Shown piece after piece: positions 17,338 to 26,048 of a DNA stretch of 64,000 bases. Source of the DNA: Romboutsia sedimentorum (GTDB taxonomy: Bacteria; Bacillota; Clostridia; Peptostreptococcales; Peptostreptococcaceae). The notes under the pieces were generated by a model, which saw only the letters and a program-made list of their open reading frames with translations, had not been told where the DNA came from and ran no database searches. Position 1 is the stretch's first letter, and every line of letters begins with the position of its first letter. The stretch is taken from the NCBI RefSeq assembly GCF_030131845.1, contig NZ_JASKYM010000006.1, forward strand, positions 1 to 64,000. Direction: 5' to 3'. Position numbers and translations under genes: made by a program.

Positions 17338-18003
17338 TTAATCCTCCAGTCTATAACCTATTCCTCTTACCGTTTTAATAAAAGAATCATCTTCTAGCTT
17401 GTTCCTAAGACGTTTTATAGTTACTGATAACGTATTATCATTTACAAATTCTCCATTAACATCCCATATCTTTTCCAATAAGATAGTTCTTGTCACAGTC
17501 CGATTTTTATTTTCTAATAATTGTAATAATAAATTGTACTCACTCACTGTCAATTCTACTTCATGATTATTTTTATACACTCTTGATTCTGACTTTATTA
17601 CTTTAATATTGTTACACCATAAAACGTCTTCTTGAATTTGCTGTTTAAGTGTTCTTCGTAAAACAGCAGTAATACGAGATTGTAAAACGCTTAATTTGAA
17701 AGGTTTTGTAATATAGTCATCTCCCCCCATATCTAGTCCTTTTATCATAGTACTTTCTTCATCTTTGATAGTAAGAAAAATAATAGGGACATCCTTAATC
17801 TCTTTTACATAACGGCAAAAATCAAATCCTGATCCATCTGGTAGATTCAAATCTAGTAATATTAAATCTATATCATTTTTAAAAAGTTCTTTTCCTTTTT
17901 TTAAATTTTCCCCATGAACAACCTTATAATTATTTTTAGATAAAAATGATTTAATTCCAAAAGCAATTGTATCGTCATCTTCAATTATCAAAATCGTAAA
18001 CAT
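17338..18003 (-). CDS. OmpR-family response regulator
   Basis: 221 residues. Receiver domain with acidic pocket EDD (8-10), phospho-acceptor D51 in LLLDLNLPDG and conserved K in YITKPF, followed by a winged-helix DNA-binding domain (about 125-221: ELTVSEYNLLLQLLENKN, VTIKRLRNKLE, VRGIGYRLE). First gene of an apparent operon with the kinase and then the ABC ATPase and permease. It probably controls the transporter promoter at about 16011-16127. Confidence 0.93.
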   Translation of the reverse strand: MFTILIIEDDDTIAFGIKSFLSKNNYKVVHGENLKKGKELFKNDIDLILLDLNLPDGSGFDFCRYVKEIKDVPIIFLTIKDEESTMIKGLDMGGDDYITKPFKLSVLQSRITAVLRRTLKQQIQEDVLWCNNIKVIKSESRVYKNNHEVELTVSEYNLLLQLLENKNRTVTRTILLEKIWDVNGEFVNDNTLSVTIKRLRNKLEDDSFIKTVRGIGYRLED

Positions 18004-18475
18004 CTATTTATCTCCTTAATTTTTTATATCTTGAAAAATCAATAAATCTAAATCTTATTTTTTCTAGTATTTTCAAATCATTCACTTTTGAATTTTTAAT
18101 TAAATTTTAACATAAATAGATATATTAATATATAAAACCCAAAATAAAAACACCATATTATTCCAAATAAAGTTATTAATATAGATGCTAAAAATATATT
18201 TATTTAAATCATCTTTTAAAATGAAATACTTTAATATATATCATATTTAGTTGAATAAGGCTAATTATCAATTTATAAAAATTAGGTAATCAGTCTTTAC
18301 ATATAATATGAATTATACAACAATTCATATTATAAATTCTATATAATTTATTTTTAATTTATAATATAATTTATTCTAAATGCATAATGTAATTTATAAT
18401 ATTTTTTTCATAATAAAATATAAATCAATATAAGTAATTTAAACGTATACAAGCATATATATACTTAAATCAAAT
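18004..18475. other. AT-rich intergenic region
   Basis: About 470 bp with no supported gene. A minus-strand frame near 18110-18215 encodes a hydrophobic run (IFLASILITLFGIIWCFYFG) but has no start codon or ribosome site, so it may be the remnant of a small membrane protein. Confidence 0.4.
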
Positions 18476-18526
18476 AAAAACCATCGAAGTAATATCATTA
18501 TAAACAATACTATCTCGAGGGTTTTT
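18476..18526 (-). terminator. Terminator after the 66-residue gene
   Basis: AAAAACCATCGA / TCGAGGGTTTTT, 12 positions with one mismatch, 15 bp beyond the stop codon on the minus strand. Confidence 0.6.
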
Positions 18527-18540
18527 AATATTTAAATTTT

Positions 18541-18741
18541 CTATTTAGATATATGATTTAATTTAATCATTTTCAAATGATTTATAGGATTTTCCTTGCC
18601 TATTGTAACTTTAAATTTATCATTTTCTTTAGGAATAATAGTTACCATATTGTCTTTATATTCTGATTCATCAAAGTCCATACTAAATCCAATTTGTTCT
18701 TCATCACCATATAAATAACAAGCAACTTTTTTTCCATCCAT
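18541..18741 (-). CDS. 66-residue protein homologous to the C-terminus of the metallophosphoesterase
   Basis: AAGGGG precedes the ATG. The sequence KVACYLYGDEEQIGFSMDFD, ESEYKDNMVTIIPKENDKFK, VTIGKENPINHL aligns with the final 65 residues of the lipoprotein at 20603-21991 (KVVCNLYGYEYYLNSYFEFD, KSEYKDNTITIYPKKNDRFK, FNIGKPLISLHF). It is therefore a stand-alone copy of that small domain without signal peptide. It follows the pentapeptide-repeat gene by 57 bp in the same orientation. Function unknown; gene duplication with loss of the catalytic part is the simplest explanation. Confidence 0.6.
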   Translation of the reverse strand: MDGKKVACYLYGDEEQIGFSMDFDESEYKDNMVTIIPKENDKFKVTIGKENPINHLKMIKLNHISK

Positions 18742-18798
18742 AATTTCCCCTTTTGCTTTTGTGCTTTAATACTTAAATTAACTTATAAGTATATATTT

Positions 18799-19635
18799 TT
18801 ATTCTAACCAATAAGGTGGTCTATTTAGTGATTTAGGTAATTTTGTATTAGAGTCTCCTTTGGCAGTGTTAATTTGAGATTGAGTAATAAAAATACACTC
18901 AGATAAATTAGCACCTCTTAAATCAGCATCTCTCAAATCAGCCCCAATCAAGTCAGCTTTACTTAAATCAACACCTCTAAGATTTGTGGCAATAAGAAAA
19001 GCGCCTCTTAAATTCGCGCCTTTTAAGTCTATCTTTCTAAGATCTGAACCTATACAATCTAATCCTCTTGGTATATTTTTGGTTTTACTTTTCACAAAAC
19101 ATACTTTATTTCTAACTATTTCGCTAGTTTCAAAAAGTAAAGCATTAACCTTATCTTGGTGAGATGGTATGTCTAATTCTATAAGAGAATCAGGATTTAA
19201 ATAAGTAAGTTTATCTGTCTCCTCTATCATAAATCTAATTTTATCATGAATAGAAATATTCTCTTTAAGTGAAATAGCTTGATTCAAATACCATAGCATT
19301 TCATGAAGTTGTCTCATAACTAAGAAAACATCAAACATCTGGTTGGAAGATTCTTTTTCTTTACTCCAATCGCATCCATTGTATGTAATTTGAGCTACCT
19401 TTTGACCTGCTCCAAAGCAATCATAAGCAGTGCAACCTTTAAGACCTTGGTTCCTAAGATTTGTATGTATAGAACATCTAAAGTTTGATTGTAAATTTGT
19501 GCATGGTTTTCCAGCCACTTTATCAGTTGGAAATCCTTCTGATTTTGAAAAATATAGTGCAACACAGCAAAGTCCAAAACATTTTTCACAATCGACTCTT
19601 AAGTTTTTATATAATTCTGTATCTGAATATGTCAT
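18799..19635 (-). CDS. Pentapeptide-repeat protein with cysteine-rich N-terminus
   Basis: 278 residues. The N-terminal 80 residues carry a cysteine cluster (CEKCFGLCC, KPCTNLQSNFRCSIH, GCTAYDCFGAG), probably a metal or Fe-S site. The C-terminal part (about 195-250) has A(D/N)Lxx repeats: IGSDLRKIDLKGANLRGAFL, IATNLRGVDLSKADLIGADL, RDADLRGANLSE, a short right-handed beta-helix. Pentapeptide-repeat proteins bind protein surfaces and in the Qnr class protect DNA gyrase, but the present repeat tract is short and no gyrase link is shown. Similar cysteine-plus-pentapeptide proteins occur in Bacillus and clostridia. Confidence 0.85.
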   Translation of the reverse strand: MTYSDTELYKNLRVDCEKCFGLCCVALYFSKSEGFPTDKVAGKPCTNLQSNFRCSIHTNLRNQGLKGCTAYDCFGAGQKVAQITYNGCDWSKEKESSNQMFDVFLVMRQLHEMLWYLNQAISLKENISIHDKIRFMIEETDKLTYLNPDSLIELDIPSHQDKVNALLFETSEIVRNKVCFVKSKTKNIPRGLDCIGSDLRKIDLKGANLRGAFLIATNLRGVDLSKADLIGADLRDADLRGANLSECIFITQSQINTAKGDSNTKLPKSLNRPPYWLE

Positions 19636-19664
19636 CTAGTTTACCTCTTTTTTCCTATAAATAT

Positions 19665-19683
19665 TTTCACGTTAGCGTGACAT
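19665..19683. repeat. Dispersed TGTC...GACA repeat, locus 2
   Basis: TTTCACGTTAGCGTGACAT is a diverged copy of the 18-bp family, here with a perfect TCACG-N4-CGTGA dyad, 30 bp upstream of the pentapeptide gene start. Confidence 0.45.
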
Positions 19684-19692
19684 TATTCATAA

Positions 19693-19739
19693 AAAAGAGT
19701 TGAATCGAAATCGTTTACCATTTCTAGTCCAACTCTTTT
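19693..19739 (-). terminator. Terminator of the small membrane protein genes
   Basis: AAAAGAGTTG / CAACTCTTTT, 10-bp stem with A/T runs, 37 bp past the stop of the 37-residue gene. Confidence 0.6.
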
Positions 19740-19776
19740 CTATGTTTTTAATAAAACACCCTCACTATAATTCACC

Positions 19777-19890
19777 CTATAAATTTTTGTTCCTCATTTT
19801 CATAAACTTGGAAATAATGTATGTAACCACCTTTAATATAATTAAATTGATTATCAAACATATAGCAATCCATAAAACTATCGATTTCAT
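19777..19890 (-). CDS. 37-residue membrane peptide
   Basis: MKSIVLWIAICLIINLIILK, VVTYIISKFMKMRNKNL, one long hydrophobic helix and a basic tail. TTAGGGGACTAC precedes the ATG, a fair ribosome site. It is the second small gene downstream of the LytTR-type promoter at 20328-20396. It could be a membrane-active or regulatory peptide; no family recognised. Confidence 0.45.
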   Translation of the reverse strand: MKSIVLWIAICLIINLIILKVVTYIISKFMKMRNKNL

Positions 19891-20002
19891 GTAGTCCCCT
19901 AACTAAAAATACTATTATATTATTATAATTCCTAAAAGTAACTATCTACTTCCAATGTATATTATAGCTTTTTTATGCTCTATTAGCATAGACATTAATT
20001 TA

Positions 20003-20179
20003 TTATTTATTTTGTATTTTATAAGTAACATCATTAATAATAATAAATATTATCAATGAAATAAAAAAGATTAATATATTTGATAAAACCCCTTTTATTA
20101 AGATTCTTTCAATAAAAGCCTTAACCCCTAAAATTATAATAGCTGAAATAGTTATAGTCTTTAACAAATCCTTATTCAT
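20003..20179 (-). CDS. 58-residue membrane protein under a LytTR-type promoter
   Basis: MNKDLLKTITISAIIILGVK, AFIERILIKGVLSNILIFFI, SLIIFIIINDVTYKIQNK, two hydrophobic helices. GAGGAG stands 5 nt upstream of the ATG. Its start is about 150 bp downstream of the promoter that carries paired CCAACTGG boxes and reads toward it. That places it in the same regulon as the three large FtsX-type permeases. Possible immunity, transport accessory or signalling role; not recognised. Confidence 0.55.
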   Translation of the reverse strand: MNKDLLKTITISAIIILGVKAFIERILIKGVLSNILIFFISLIIFIIINDVTYKIQNK

Positions 20180-20327
20180 ATTAACTCCTCATAACTTTAA
20201 TGATTGTTGTATGCCTTTATAATTCACTTATAAAGCGCTTTAACATCTTACCATATGATATTTAATTTTCAATAGATTTGTACTGAAATGTTGGTTTTAG
20301 GGAGTGAAATTAATATTTTATATTTTC

Positions 20328-20396
20328 AATATATCACTACAGTGTCTATATTTTCAACATTTTGGACCAACTGGTCATATAATCGACCCAACTGGT
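20328..20396 (-). promoter_or_regulatory. LytTR-type promoter A
   Basis: Boxes CCAACTGG at 20367-20374 and 20388-20395, start-to-start 21 bp. Nine bases further on the minus strand comes TTGAAA (20352-20357), then an 18-bp spacer and TATATT (20328-20333). Direct repeats of CCAGTT two helical turns apart just above -35 are the arrangement known for VirR/AgrA-type LytTR regulators. It reads toward the 58-residue gene. Sequence after the boxes also resembles site C. Confidence 0.7.
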
Positions 20397-20602
20397 ACGT
20401 AACTTAGATTTCAAACAATAATTTTTGTGTATATATTGATAAGTATCGATATTAAACTAGATAAGTAGATTTTTACATTTCAGTCCATTTTGGAAAATAA
20501 AACCATAGTATCGGATTTACTTTCATTACTACTAAGTTTATAATTTAAAAGTAGTTCACAATAGTTAAAATTTAACAAATGACAAAAGAGAGTGGGGATT
20601 TT

Positions 20603-21991
20603 ATGAAAAAAAGAGTAATAATGGGGTTATTAGCGGTATGCATGCTATTAATAACAGCATGTAGTTCAACAAAAAGTGTAGATGTAAATATATTAGCTAC
20701 TACTGATTTACATGGGCTTTTACCATATGAGTTAACTTCTTATATAAAAGAGGAAAAATCTAAAAATACTATTTTAGTAGATGCAGGAGATTTTTATGAC
20801 TGGGGTAAAAGTGGATCAGCTTTGAATAAATGTCTTGATTTGAAATGCAGCTATGATAATTACAAGTCAAGTTATCTAGAAGTTCCAATTGCAAAAGATA
20901 TGAAAGAAGTTGGATATGATGCTGTTGTACTTGGTAATCATGAATTTATAAAAAGTAATAAATTTCAACTAGATAACATGGTGTCTGATTTTGAAAAACA
21001 AGATATAGATGTACTATCAGCAAATACATATAAAAAAAATGGAGAAAATTATATAAAACCTTATGTAATTAAAAATATTTCAACACCTGAAGGAGATGTT
21101 AAGTTAGGAATATTAGGGCTTACTATACAAGAAGTAGGTCAAAAGTATGATACTTTAAAAAACGGAGATATAAAACCAAAATCTGAAGGATTAAGAGACT
21201 TCGAGGGGTACGATGGTACGTTGTATATGGGTAATTTAGTTGAAAATGCAAAAAAATGGGTAAAGGTTATGAAAAAAGATAAACCAGATATTATAGTTGC
21301 TGTTGTTCATTCTGGAGAAAATAGCAAAGAAACTAAATATCCTGGAAATAATATACAAGAACTAGCACAAGAAGTTGATGGTATAGATGCCATTGTGGCA
21401 GGTCATACACATAAGGAATTTGAGCAACATAATTATAAAAATAAATCTGGTGAAAAAGTTATAGTTACTCAACCCGGAAAGTATGGAGAATGTATTTCTA
21501 AGATTAATTTTAAATTCGAAAAAAACAATAATAAATTTAATGTAATAGACAAATCTATTAAAATAGCTAAATTTGAAAAAAGTGAAGAGGATAAAAATTC
21601 CGAAAAATTAGCTGATAAATTTTTTAATTTTTGTTACAACTCAAATAAAACTCCTAAAGAAATTAATTTAAGTGACTTTACCCCTTTTGATTGGGACAAA
21701 GCATATGCATTTGATGCATATACTTCACCCGAAAAAATATACAAAACTATAGGCTATAAGTGGCAAGATATTAAAAAGACTGAAAGTGAAGATATGGTAC
21801 AAATGATATTTATGAAAAACAATAAGGTTGTTTGTAACTTATATGGATATGAATACTATTTGAATTCTTATTTTGAATTTGATAAATCAGAATATAAAGA
21901 TAACACTATAACTATTTATCCTAAAAAAAATGATAGATTTAAATTTAATATTGGTAAACCACTTATTAGTCTTCATTTTAAACACATATAA
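20603..21991 (+). CDS. Surface lipoprotein metallophosphoesterase (5'-nucleotidase-like)
   Basis: 462 residues from the ATG at 20603, chosen because GGGG lies upstream; the longer frame begins at 20579. The signal peptide ends in lipobox ITAC (C20). Metallophosphatase motifs: ILATTDLHG, VDAGDFYDW, VVLGNHEF, VAVVHSGE and IVAGHTH give the two-metal site. The family hydrolyses nucleotides or cyclic nucleotides outside the cell (UshA/CpdB/YfkN type). After the catalytic domain a 65-residue C-terminal domain (about 395-462) is shared with the protein at 18541-18741. The 5'-nucleotidase substrate-binding domain is not recognisable, so substrate is uncertain. Single gene with terminator. Confidence 0.85.
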   Translation: MKKRVIMGLLAVCMLLITACSSTKSVDVNILATTDLHGLLPYELTSYIKEEKSKNTILVDAGDFYDWGKSGSALNKCLDLKCSYDNYKSSYLEVPIAKDMKEVGYDAVVLGNHEFIKSNKFQLDNMVSDFEKQDIDVLSANTYKKNGENYIKPYVIKNISTPEGDVKLGILGLTIQEVGQKYDTLKNGDIKPKSEGLRDFEGYDGTLYMGNLVENAKKWVKVMKKDKPDIIVAVVHSGENSKETKYPGNNIQELAQEVDGIDAIVAGHTHKEFEQHNYKNKSGEKVIVTQPGKYGECISKINFKFEKNNNKFNVIDKSIKIAKFEKSEEDKNSEKLADKFFNFCYNSNKTPKEINLSDFTPFDWDKAYAFDAYTSPEKIYKTIGYKWQDIKKTESEDMVQMIFMKNNKVVCNLYGYEYYLNSYFEFDKSEYKDNTITIYPKKNDRFKFNIGKPLISLHFKHI

Positions 21992-22007
21992 AATATTGAT
22001 TTTTAAC

Positions 22008-22039
22008 AAAATAGCATATCATGTTCTGATATGCTATTT
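22008..22039. terminator. Terminator of the metallophosphoesterase gene
   Basis: AAATAGCATATCA / TGATATGCTATTT 13-bp stem with a 5-nt loop, then TGTTATT on the plus strand. Confidence 0.7.
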
Positions 22040-22161
22040 GTTATTAAAAAATCATGTTTTATAAAGTAATTATATTAATTTTATTTTTTCTAATCAATTT
22101 TTTAATTTTACTCTTTCACAAGCCTTACATCCATTACATTTGCTTTTTTCTATGTAAATAA

Positions 22162-24714
22162 TTAATATTTATCTTTTATTCCCTCAATAATACTCACTTT
22201 TTTCAAATCGCTACTACTTGTAGCTACTGCGATTAAACATACAGTCGCTGATATAATAAAAAATATTATTGATTCTTTAACTGGGAATGTAAAAGACATA
22301 AAATGCTCTATTCCAAAGTTTATATAAGCATTATTATGTATATTTACAAACCAAATTAAGTATATTGTAGATGCTATTAAAGCAATTATAAAACTTAATA
22401 TTGCATATGCTAATGCTTCATAAATAACCATTTTCTTCATATTTCTTACACTTAACCCTATTGCTCTAAGGGTCGATATTTCATTTTTCCTTATAAGTAA
22501 ATTAGTTCTTATAGTACAGAAAATATTAATTGATGCTATTATTAAAACCAACATTATTATTGATATCTGTGACTTAATATAATTATCACTAGAAGCCTTT
22601 GCCATCTCATTAAAACTCAACCTACTATCAAATTTAGATAAATGGATACTATTAGAAACTTTTTCTACTTTTTTATTTACAGTTTTATCATATGGGTCTT
22701 CTAAGTTTATACCTAATTTAGTATATTTTTGTTCACCAGTAAGCTCTTTAGAATGATTGTTGGATTTGATAATCTCAAAATTATGGCCAAAACCACCATC
22801 ACCCTTAGACATCCATTCAGGTTTTAAGGTTGCACATACCCTTACTTTACTTTCTTTATAGACAGTTTTATTATCCTCTGTAATTGGAACTTTTATTGTT
22901 TTTATATCCCCTACCTTTAAATTTTCAAAAACATTTTTATATGTACTATCTTCTACACTATCATAAAAATAATTGTATACTGCTACATTTGGATAACCAT
23001 CTGTTACTTTTCCTATATCATCTAAATTTCCATCTTCTACAAAGTTTTTCAATGTTTCATTTATATAATTATCTCCATATAATTTTAAATCCATTGTATG
23101 TTCCATTTGATCTTTTTCTTGTATTCCGTTGTACTTTATAAATTCTTTATTTACTTCATTCTTTTTAAAATCAAAGAAACCATTTACTATTTGTATCGCA
23201 TTTACACTTTTTACACCATCTATACTTGTTATTTTATTTACATCACTATCTGTATATTTTAAATTATCTACATCCGAAGCTGCTCCAAATTGCATTGTTA
23301 TATCATATCTATTTTGCATATCCTCAATCTTATTACTTACCTCGCCTCGCATACTTGAAAATGTAGTTATAAATAAATATCCTCCTAGTGCAATTGATAT
23401 CATAGATATAAGCGCTCTACTTTTATTCCTTCCAATGTTTTTAAGACCCATAAATCCATAGAATCCAAATATTTTACTTAAAAGTTTATTTAATCTATAA
23501 CTTTTATTATTACTTTTGACCTTCTCTGCTTTCTTTGTCGCTTCAATAGGTGATATATTGCCAATCTTAAATATTGGTATAATACAAGAAATAAAAACAG
23601 AAAATACACCTATTATTGTAGCTTTTATAATATTTGTATTGCTTACATATAATTTTGGATCAATACTAGCCTCTTTATATAGTGAAATATTATATGTATT
23701 AATTCCTACATATGAATATATCACACCTAATATCAACCCAAGTATTGTTCCTACAATCATTACAATTAATGCTTGGTATATTATCATACATCTAACATTT
23801 TTCTTACTCGAACCTATTAATCTCAAAAGTCCCATTTCTTTTATTGTTTGGTTTAATGTGATGTTAAACATATTGAATATAAAAATTGCTGCTGCAATTA
23901 TGATTAAAACTTCTCTTTTATAAGCATCCGGATTATCATTTTCTATTTCTATATCGACTGATTTTTGTACAAGTTGTACATTTGGTACATAACTAAATTT
24001 TCCTAATTTATTTTTTTGCATAATGTTTTCAATTTGCTCACTAAGATTATTCACACCACTCTTTAAATTTAATATACTATTATAAGTAACTGTTTCTGGT
24101 GGTATTATATTATTTTTCCCATCATTTACATAAGTAAATGCTTCATATTCCCAAACAACATCATAATATTTTAGTGGTTTTTCTACAATGCCTACAAGTT
24201 TAAATTTTTTATCTACAATATAAATCTGATTATTGCCTTCTGAGTCTTTATATTTCTTTTTTACTGTAAGGTCTAAAATAGAATTTAATTCATAAGGTAC
24301 ACCCATTTCATCTAAAGCCTTTTTTTCTATTACTATTTCATTGTTATTTTTAGGAAGTCTACCTATCAATTTATTTTCCTTACCACTTATATAATTTTTA
24401 TCTGTTGATCTTAGTAGTACAGAACTTCCTTTTTTGTCTATAACACTACCTAAATTTTGCACGGTAGTAGTTTTTGATACATTTTCATCATTTTTTAATT
24501 TTTCAACTCCATCAGAATTTAAATCATTAAATTCTACATGATACCCCCCATAAAGTTTATGTATTGCCTCTAAATCATTCTTATTTTGAGAATCTTTTAT
24601 AACGCTCGTTCCAAATATCAATACTATACCCAATACAACACCTAATATCAAAAGCGAAGTTCTGAGTTTATTTTTTCTTAAGTACGCTAGCGACATTTTA
24701 AAATATGTTCCCAT
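22162..24714 (-). CDS. ABC permease with two FtsX domains, no adjacent ATPase
   Basis: 850 residues with the same plan as the permeases at 50344 and 53082: N-terminal helix after MSLAYLRKNKLRTS, extracellular domain, FtsX helices (about 268-385) with MGLLRLIGSSKKNVRC, linker, second start-like GLKNIGRNKSRALIS helix, and final helices (about 720-845) with ISTLRAIGLSVRNMKK and the C-terminal IEGIKDKY. Third gene of an operon with a lipoprotein and a small anchored protein, driven by LytTR promoter B. No ATPase gene is in the operon, so it probably uses one encoded elsewhere, for instance at 49615-50319, whose gene lies downstream of an equally controlled promoter. Confidence 0.85.
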   Translation of the reverse strand: MGTYFKMSLAYLRKNKLRTSLLILGVVLGIVLIFGTSVIKDSQNKNDLEAIHKLYGGYHVEFNDLNSDGVEKLKNDENVSKTTTVQNLGSVIDKKGSSVLLRSTDKNYISGKENKLIGRLPKNNNEIVIEKKALDEMGVPYELNSILDLTVKKKYKDSEGNNQIYIVDKKFKLVGIVEKPLKYYDVVWEYEAFTYVNDGKNNIIPPETVTYNSILNLKSGVNNLSEQIENIMQKNKLGKFSYVPNVQLVQKSVDIEIENDNPDAYKREVLIIIAAAIFIFNMFNITLNQTIKEMGLLRLIGSSKKNVRCMIIYQALIVMIVGTILGLILGVIYSYVGINTYNISLYKEASIDPKLYVSNTNIIKATIIGVFSVFISCIIPIFKIGNISPIEATKKAEKVKSNNKSYRLNKLLSKIFGFYGFMGLKNIGRNKSRALISMISIALGGYLFITTFSSMRGEVSNKIEDMQNRYDITMQFGAASDVDNLKYTDSDVNKITSIDGVKSVNAIQIVNGFFDFKKNEVNKEFIKYNGIQEKDQMEHTMDLKLYGDNYINETLKNFVEDGNLDDIGKVTDGYPNVAVYNYFYDSVEDSTYKNVFENLKVGDIKTIKVPITEDNKTVYKESKVRVCATLKPEWMSKGDGGFGHNFEIIKSNNHSKELTGEQKYTKLGINLEDPYDKTVNKKVEKVSNSIHLSKFDSRLSFNEMAKASSDNYIKSQISIIMLVLIIASINIFCTIRTNLLIRKNEISTLRAIGLSVRNMKKMVIYEALAYAILSFIIALIASTIYLIWFVNIHNNAYINFGIEHFMSFTFPVKESIIFFIISATVCLIAVATSSSDLKKVSIIEGIKDKY

Positions 24715-24739
24715 AAAACTGCTCCCCCTCTTTTATAAT

Positions 24740-25120
24740 TTATTTCTCTAAGTAAATTGGCGGATGTTTTAAATTGTTAAGCTCCTTAATATCCGTCAAT
24801 TCATGACCATCACTTAGATCATAGATTTGTAATAAAACATGATTTATGTATAAAGCATAATAATCATCGCTATAAAAATATTGATATTCATATTGAGGGT
24901 CATCTTTATAAGATACCGTGTAAAGAATACCGTTATAAGTTGCTTTTTTTGATTTTTCTTTTTTAATTTTACTTATATCATCTTTTGAAACATCCTGCTT
25001 TACCATATATTTATTAATACATTCTTCCGCATTATTCCAAGGTTTAAAGTAGTTATCATACACAAAAAATCCTGCAAATCCTATAATTAATACTAATAAA
25101 ATAACTTTATAATTTTTCAT
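24740..25120 (-). CDS. Small membrane-anchored exported protein (DUF3139-like)
   Basis: 126 residues. MKNYKVILLVLIIGFAGFFV is an uncleaved signal-anchor, followed by an extracellular domain rich in Asp, Lys and Tyr, with KKATYNGILYTVSYKDDPQY in its middle. Size and layout recall the DUF3139 family of Firmicutes exported proteins, a weak assignment. AAGGAGG precedes the ATG. Between a lipoprotein gene and an FtsX-type permease gene in one operon, it is probably an accessory of that transporter. Confidence 0.65.
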   Translation of the reverse strand: MKNYKVILLVLIIGFAGFFVYDNYFKPWNNAEECINKYMVKQDVSKDDISKIKKEKSKKATYNGILYTVSYKDDPQYEYQYFYSDDYYALYINHVLLQIYDLSDGHELTDIKELNNLKHPPIYLEK

Positions 25121-25203
25121 ATAAACCTCCTTATTTACATAAAAGTTTCCATATTTAAACTTATTATAATGAACTTTAACTGTGTTATAAATTTTCTGAT
25201 ATA

Positions 25204-25860
25204 CTAAGACTTTGGAATGTTAAAGTCATAGCTACATCTTAATTGTAAAGTTTTAATATATTTTCCAGATTTATTAACTTGAACGACTTGAATATGTATA
25301 GCCTTCTTATAAGGAAGTTCTACAAAACCTTCTCCTTCATTAAATGTTTTTTCAACATCATCAAAGAACTCTTTCTCTGTTAATTTAGTATTAGTTAATG
25401 ACTTAAATATGTTGTATATAGCTTTGACATATTTATCATTTTCAGATAATCCCATATTTTCAGCATATTCTTTAGCGCACAGAATATCTAGCATCGCCTT
25501 ACCTTTTTTATAGTTTTCGGATATAGAGTAATTTAGACTTTGGATAGATTGTGTAGGAGGGTTTTCAAAGCCCCCTATAGACACTACAAAACTACCATCT
25601 GGAGTTGAATTGGCAACTTTAAGACCACTATCTGTTATAGCTTTTGAAAACTTTTTAGATAAATCTTGTTTAACCTCATGGACACCATCTAGAGTGTTAG
25701 TTTTTTTTGAGTAATCTTCAAATAACTTAGTAATTTCATCTTCTTCAGTTGCTTGAGTTTGGATTGAATTTTTTGATGAATTATTAGAATTTATACATCC
25801 TACCATTAAACTTATACTTGCAACTAATATCATAGCTAATATAGATTTTTTTACTTTCAT
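25204..25860 (-). CDS. Secreted lipoprotein of the permease operon
   Basis: 218 residues. The signal peptide ends in lipobox LMVGC (C22), followed by a low-complexity Ser/Asn/Thr linker and a soluble domain of about 170 residues containing a DGSFVVSIGGFENPPTQSIQ segment. No catalytic motif recognised. GGAGGAAG precedes the ATG. It is the first gene of a three-gene operon (lipoprotein, anchored protein, permease) below LytTR promoter B. A lipoprotein that presents or captures the permease substrate is the likely role. Confidence 0.7.
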   Translation of the reverse strand: MKVKKSILAMILVASISLMVGCINSNNSSKNSIQTQATEEDEITKLFEDYSKKTNTLDGVHEVKQDLSKKFSKAITDSGLKVANSTPDGSFVVSIGGFENPPTQSIQSLNYSISENYKKGKAMLDILCAKEYAENMGLSENDKYVKAIYNIFKSLTNTKLTEKEFFDDVEKTFNEGEGFVELPYKKAIHIQVVQVNKSGKYIKTLQLRCSYDFNIPKS

Positions 25861-25953
25861 ATACTTCCTCCATTGTATTTCTACTTATCACATATTTATT
25901 AATTATTTCTCCTAACACCGTAGTTTGTAACTAATCCTTATGATAATATAAAA

Positions 25954-25997
25954 AATAAGGGTGTTATCTTTTGCTATTAAAAGATAACACCCTTATT
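25954..25997 (-). terminator. Terminator of the kinase operon, overlapping promoter B
   Basis: A perfect 19-bp stem (AATAAGGGTGTTATCTTTT and complement), 6-nt loop, followed on the minus strand by TTTTTTATATT. It ends the response regulator/kinase message. Its first arm on the minus strand contains the proposed -10 of promoter B. Confidence 0.85.
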
Positions 25998-26048
25998 TCT
26001 TAGTATCAATATATATGGCCCAACTAGTAGCTTAATCGACCCAACTGT
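25981..26048 (-). promoter_or_regulatory. LytTR-type promoter B
   Basis: Boxes CCAACTAG (26020-26027) and CCAACTGT (26041-26048), 21 bp apart, overlap the last codons of the kinase gene. Ten bases on, TTGATA (26004-26009), a 17-bp spacer and TATCTT (25981-25986) form a promoter toward the lipoprotein operon. Transcription starting about 7 nt later would include only one arm of the terminator hairpin and so escape it. Confidence 0.65.

Noticed and set aside
18110-18215. Hydrophobic minus-strand frame in the AT-rich gap
   Set aside because: No start codon and no ribosome site; AT-rich DNA readily gives hydrophobic frames.
20365-20396. LytTR boxes at 20.37 kb assigned to the plus-strand metallophosphoesterase gene
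   Set aside because: Box orientation, the -35/-10 spacing and downstream similarity to site C all point to the minus strand; the phosphoesterase start is also more than 200 bp away.
22080-22160. Short minus-strand cysteine-rich frame (KCNGCKACERVK)
   Set aside because: No start codon or ribosome site, and it is only about 20 codons before it meets the permease stop; probably a remnant.
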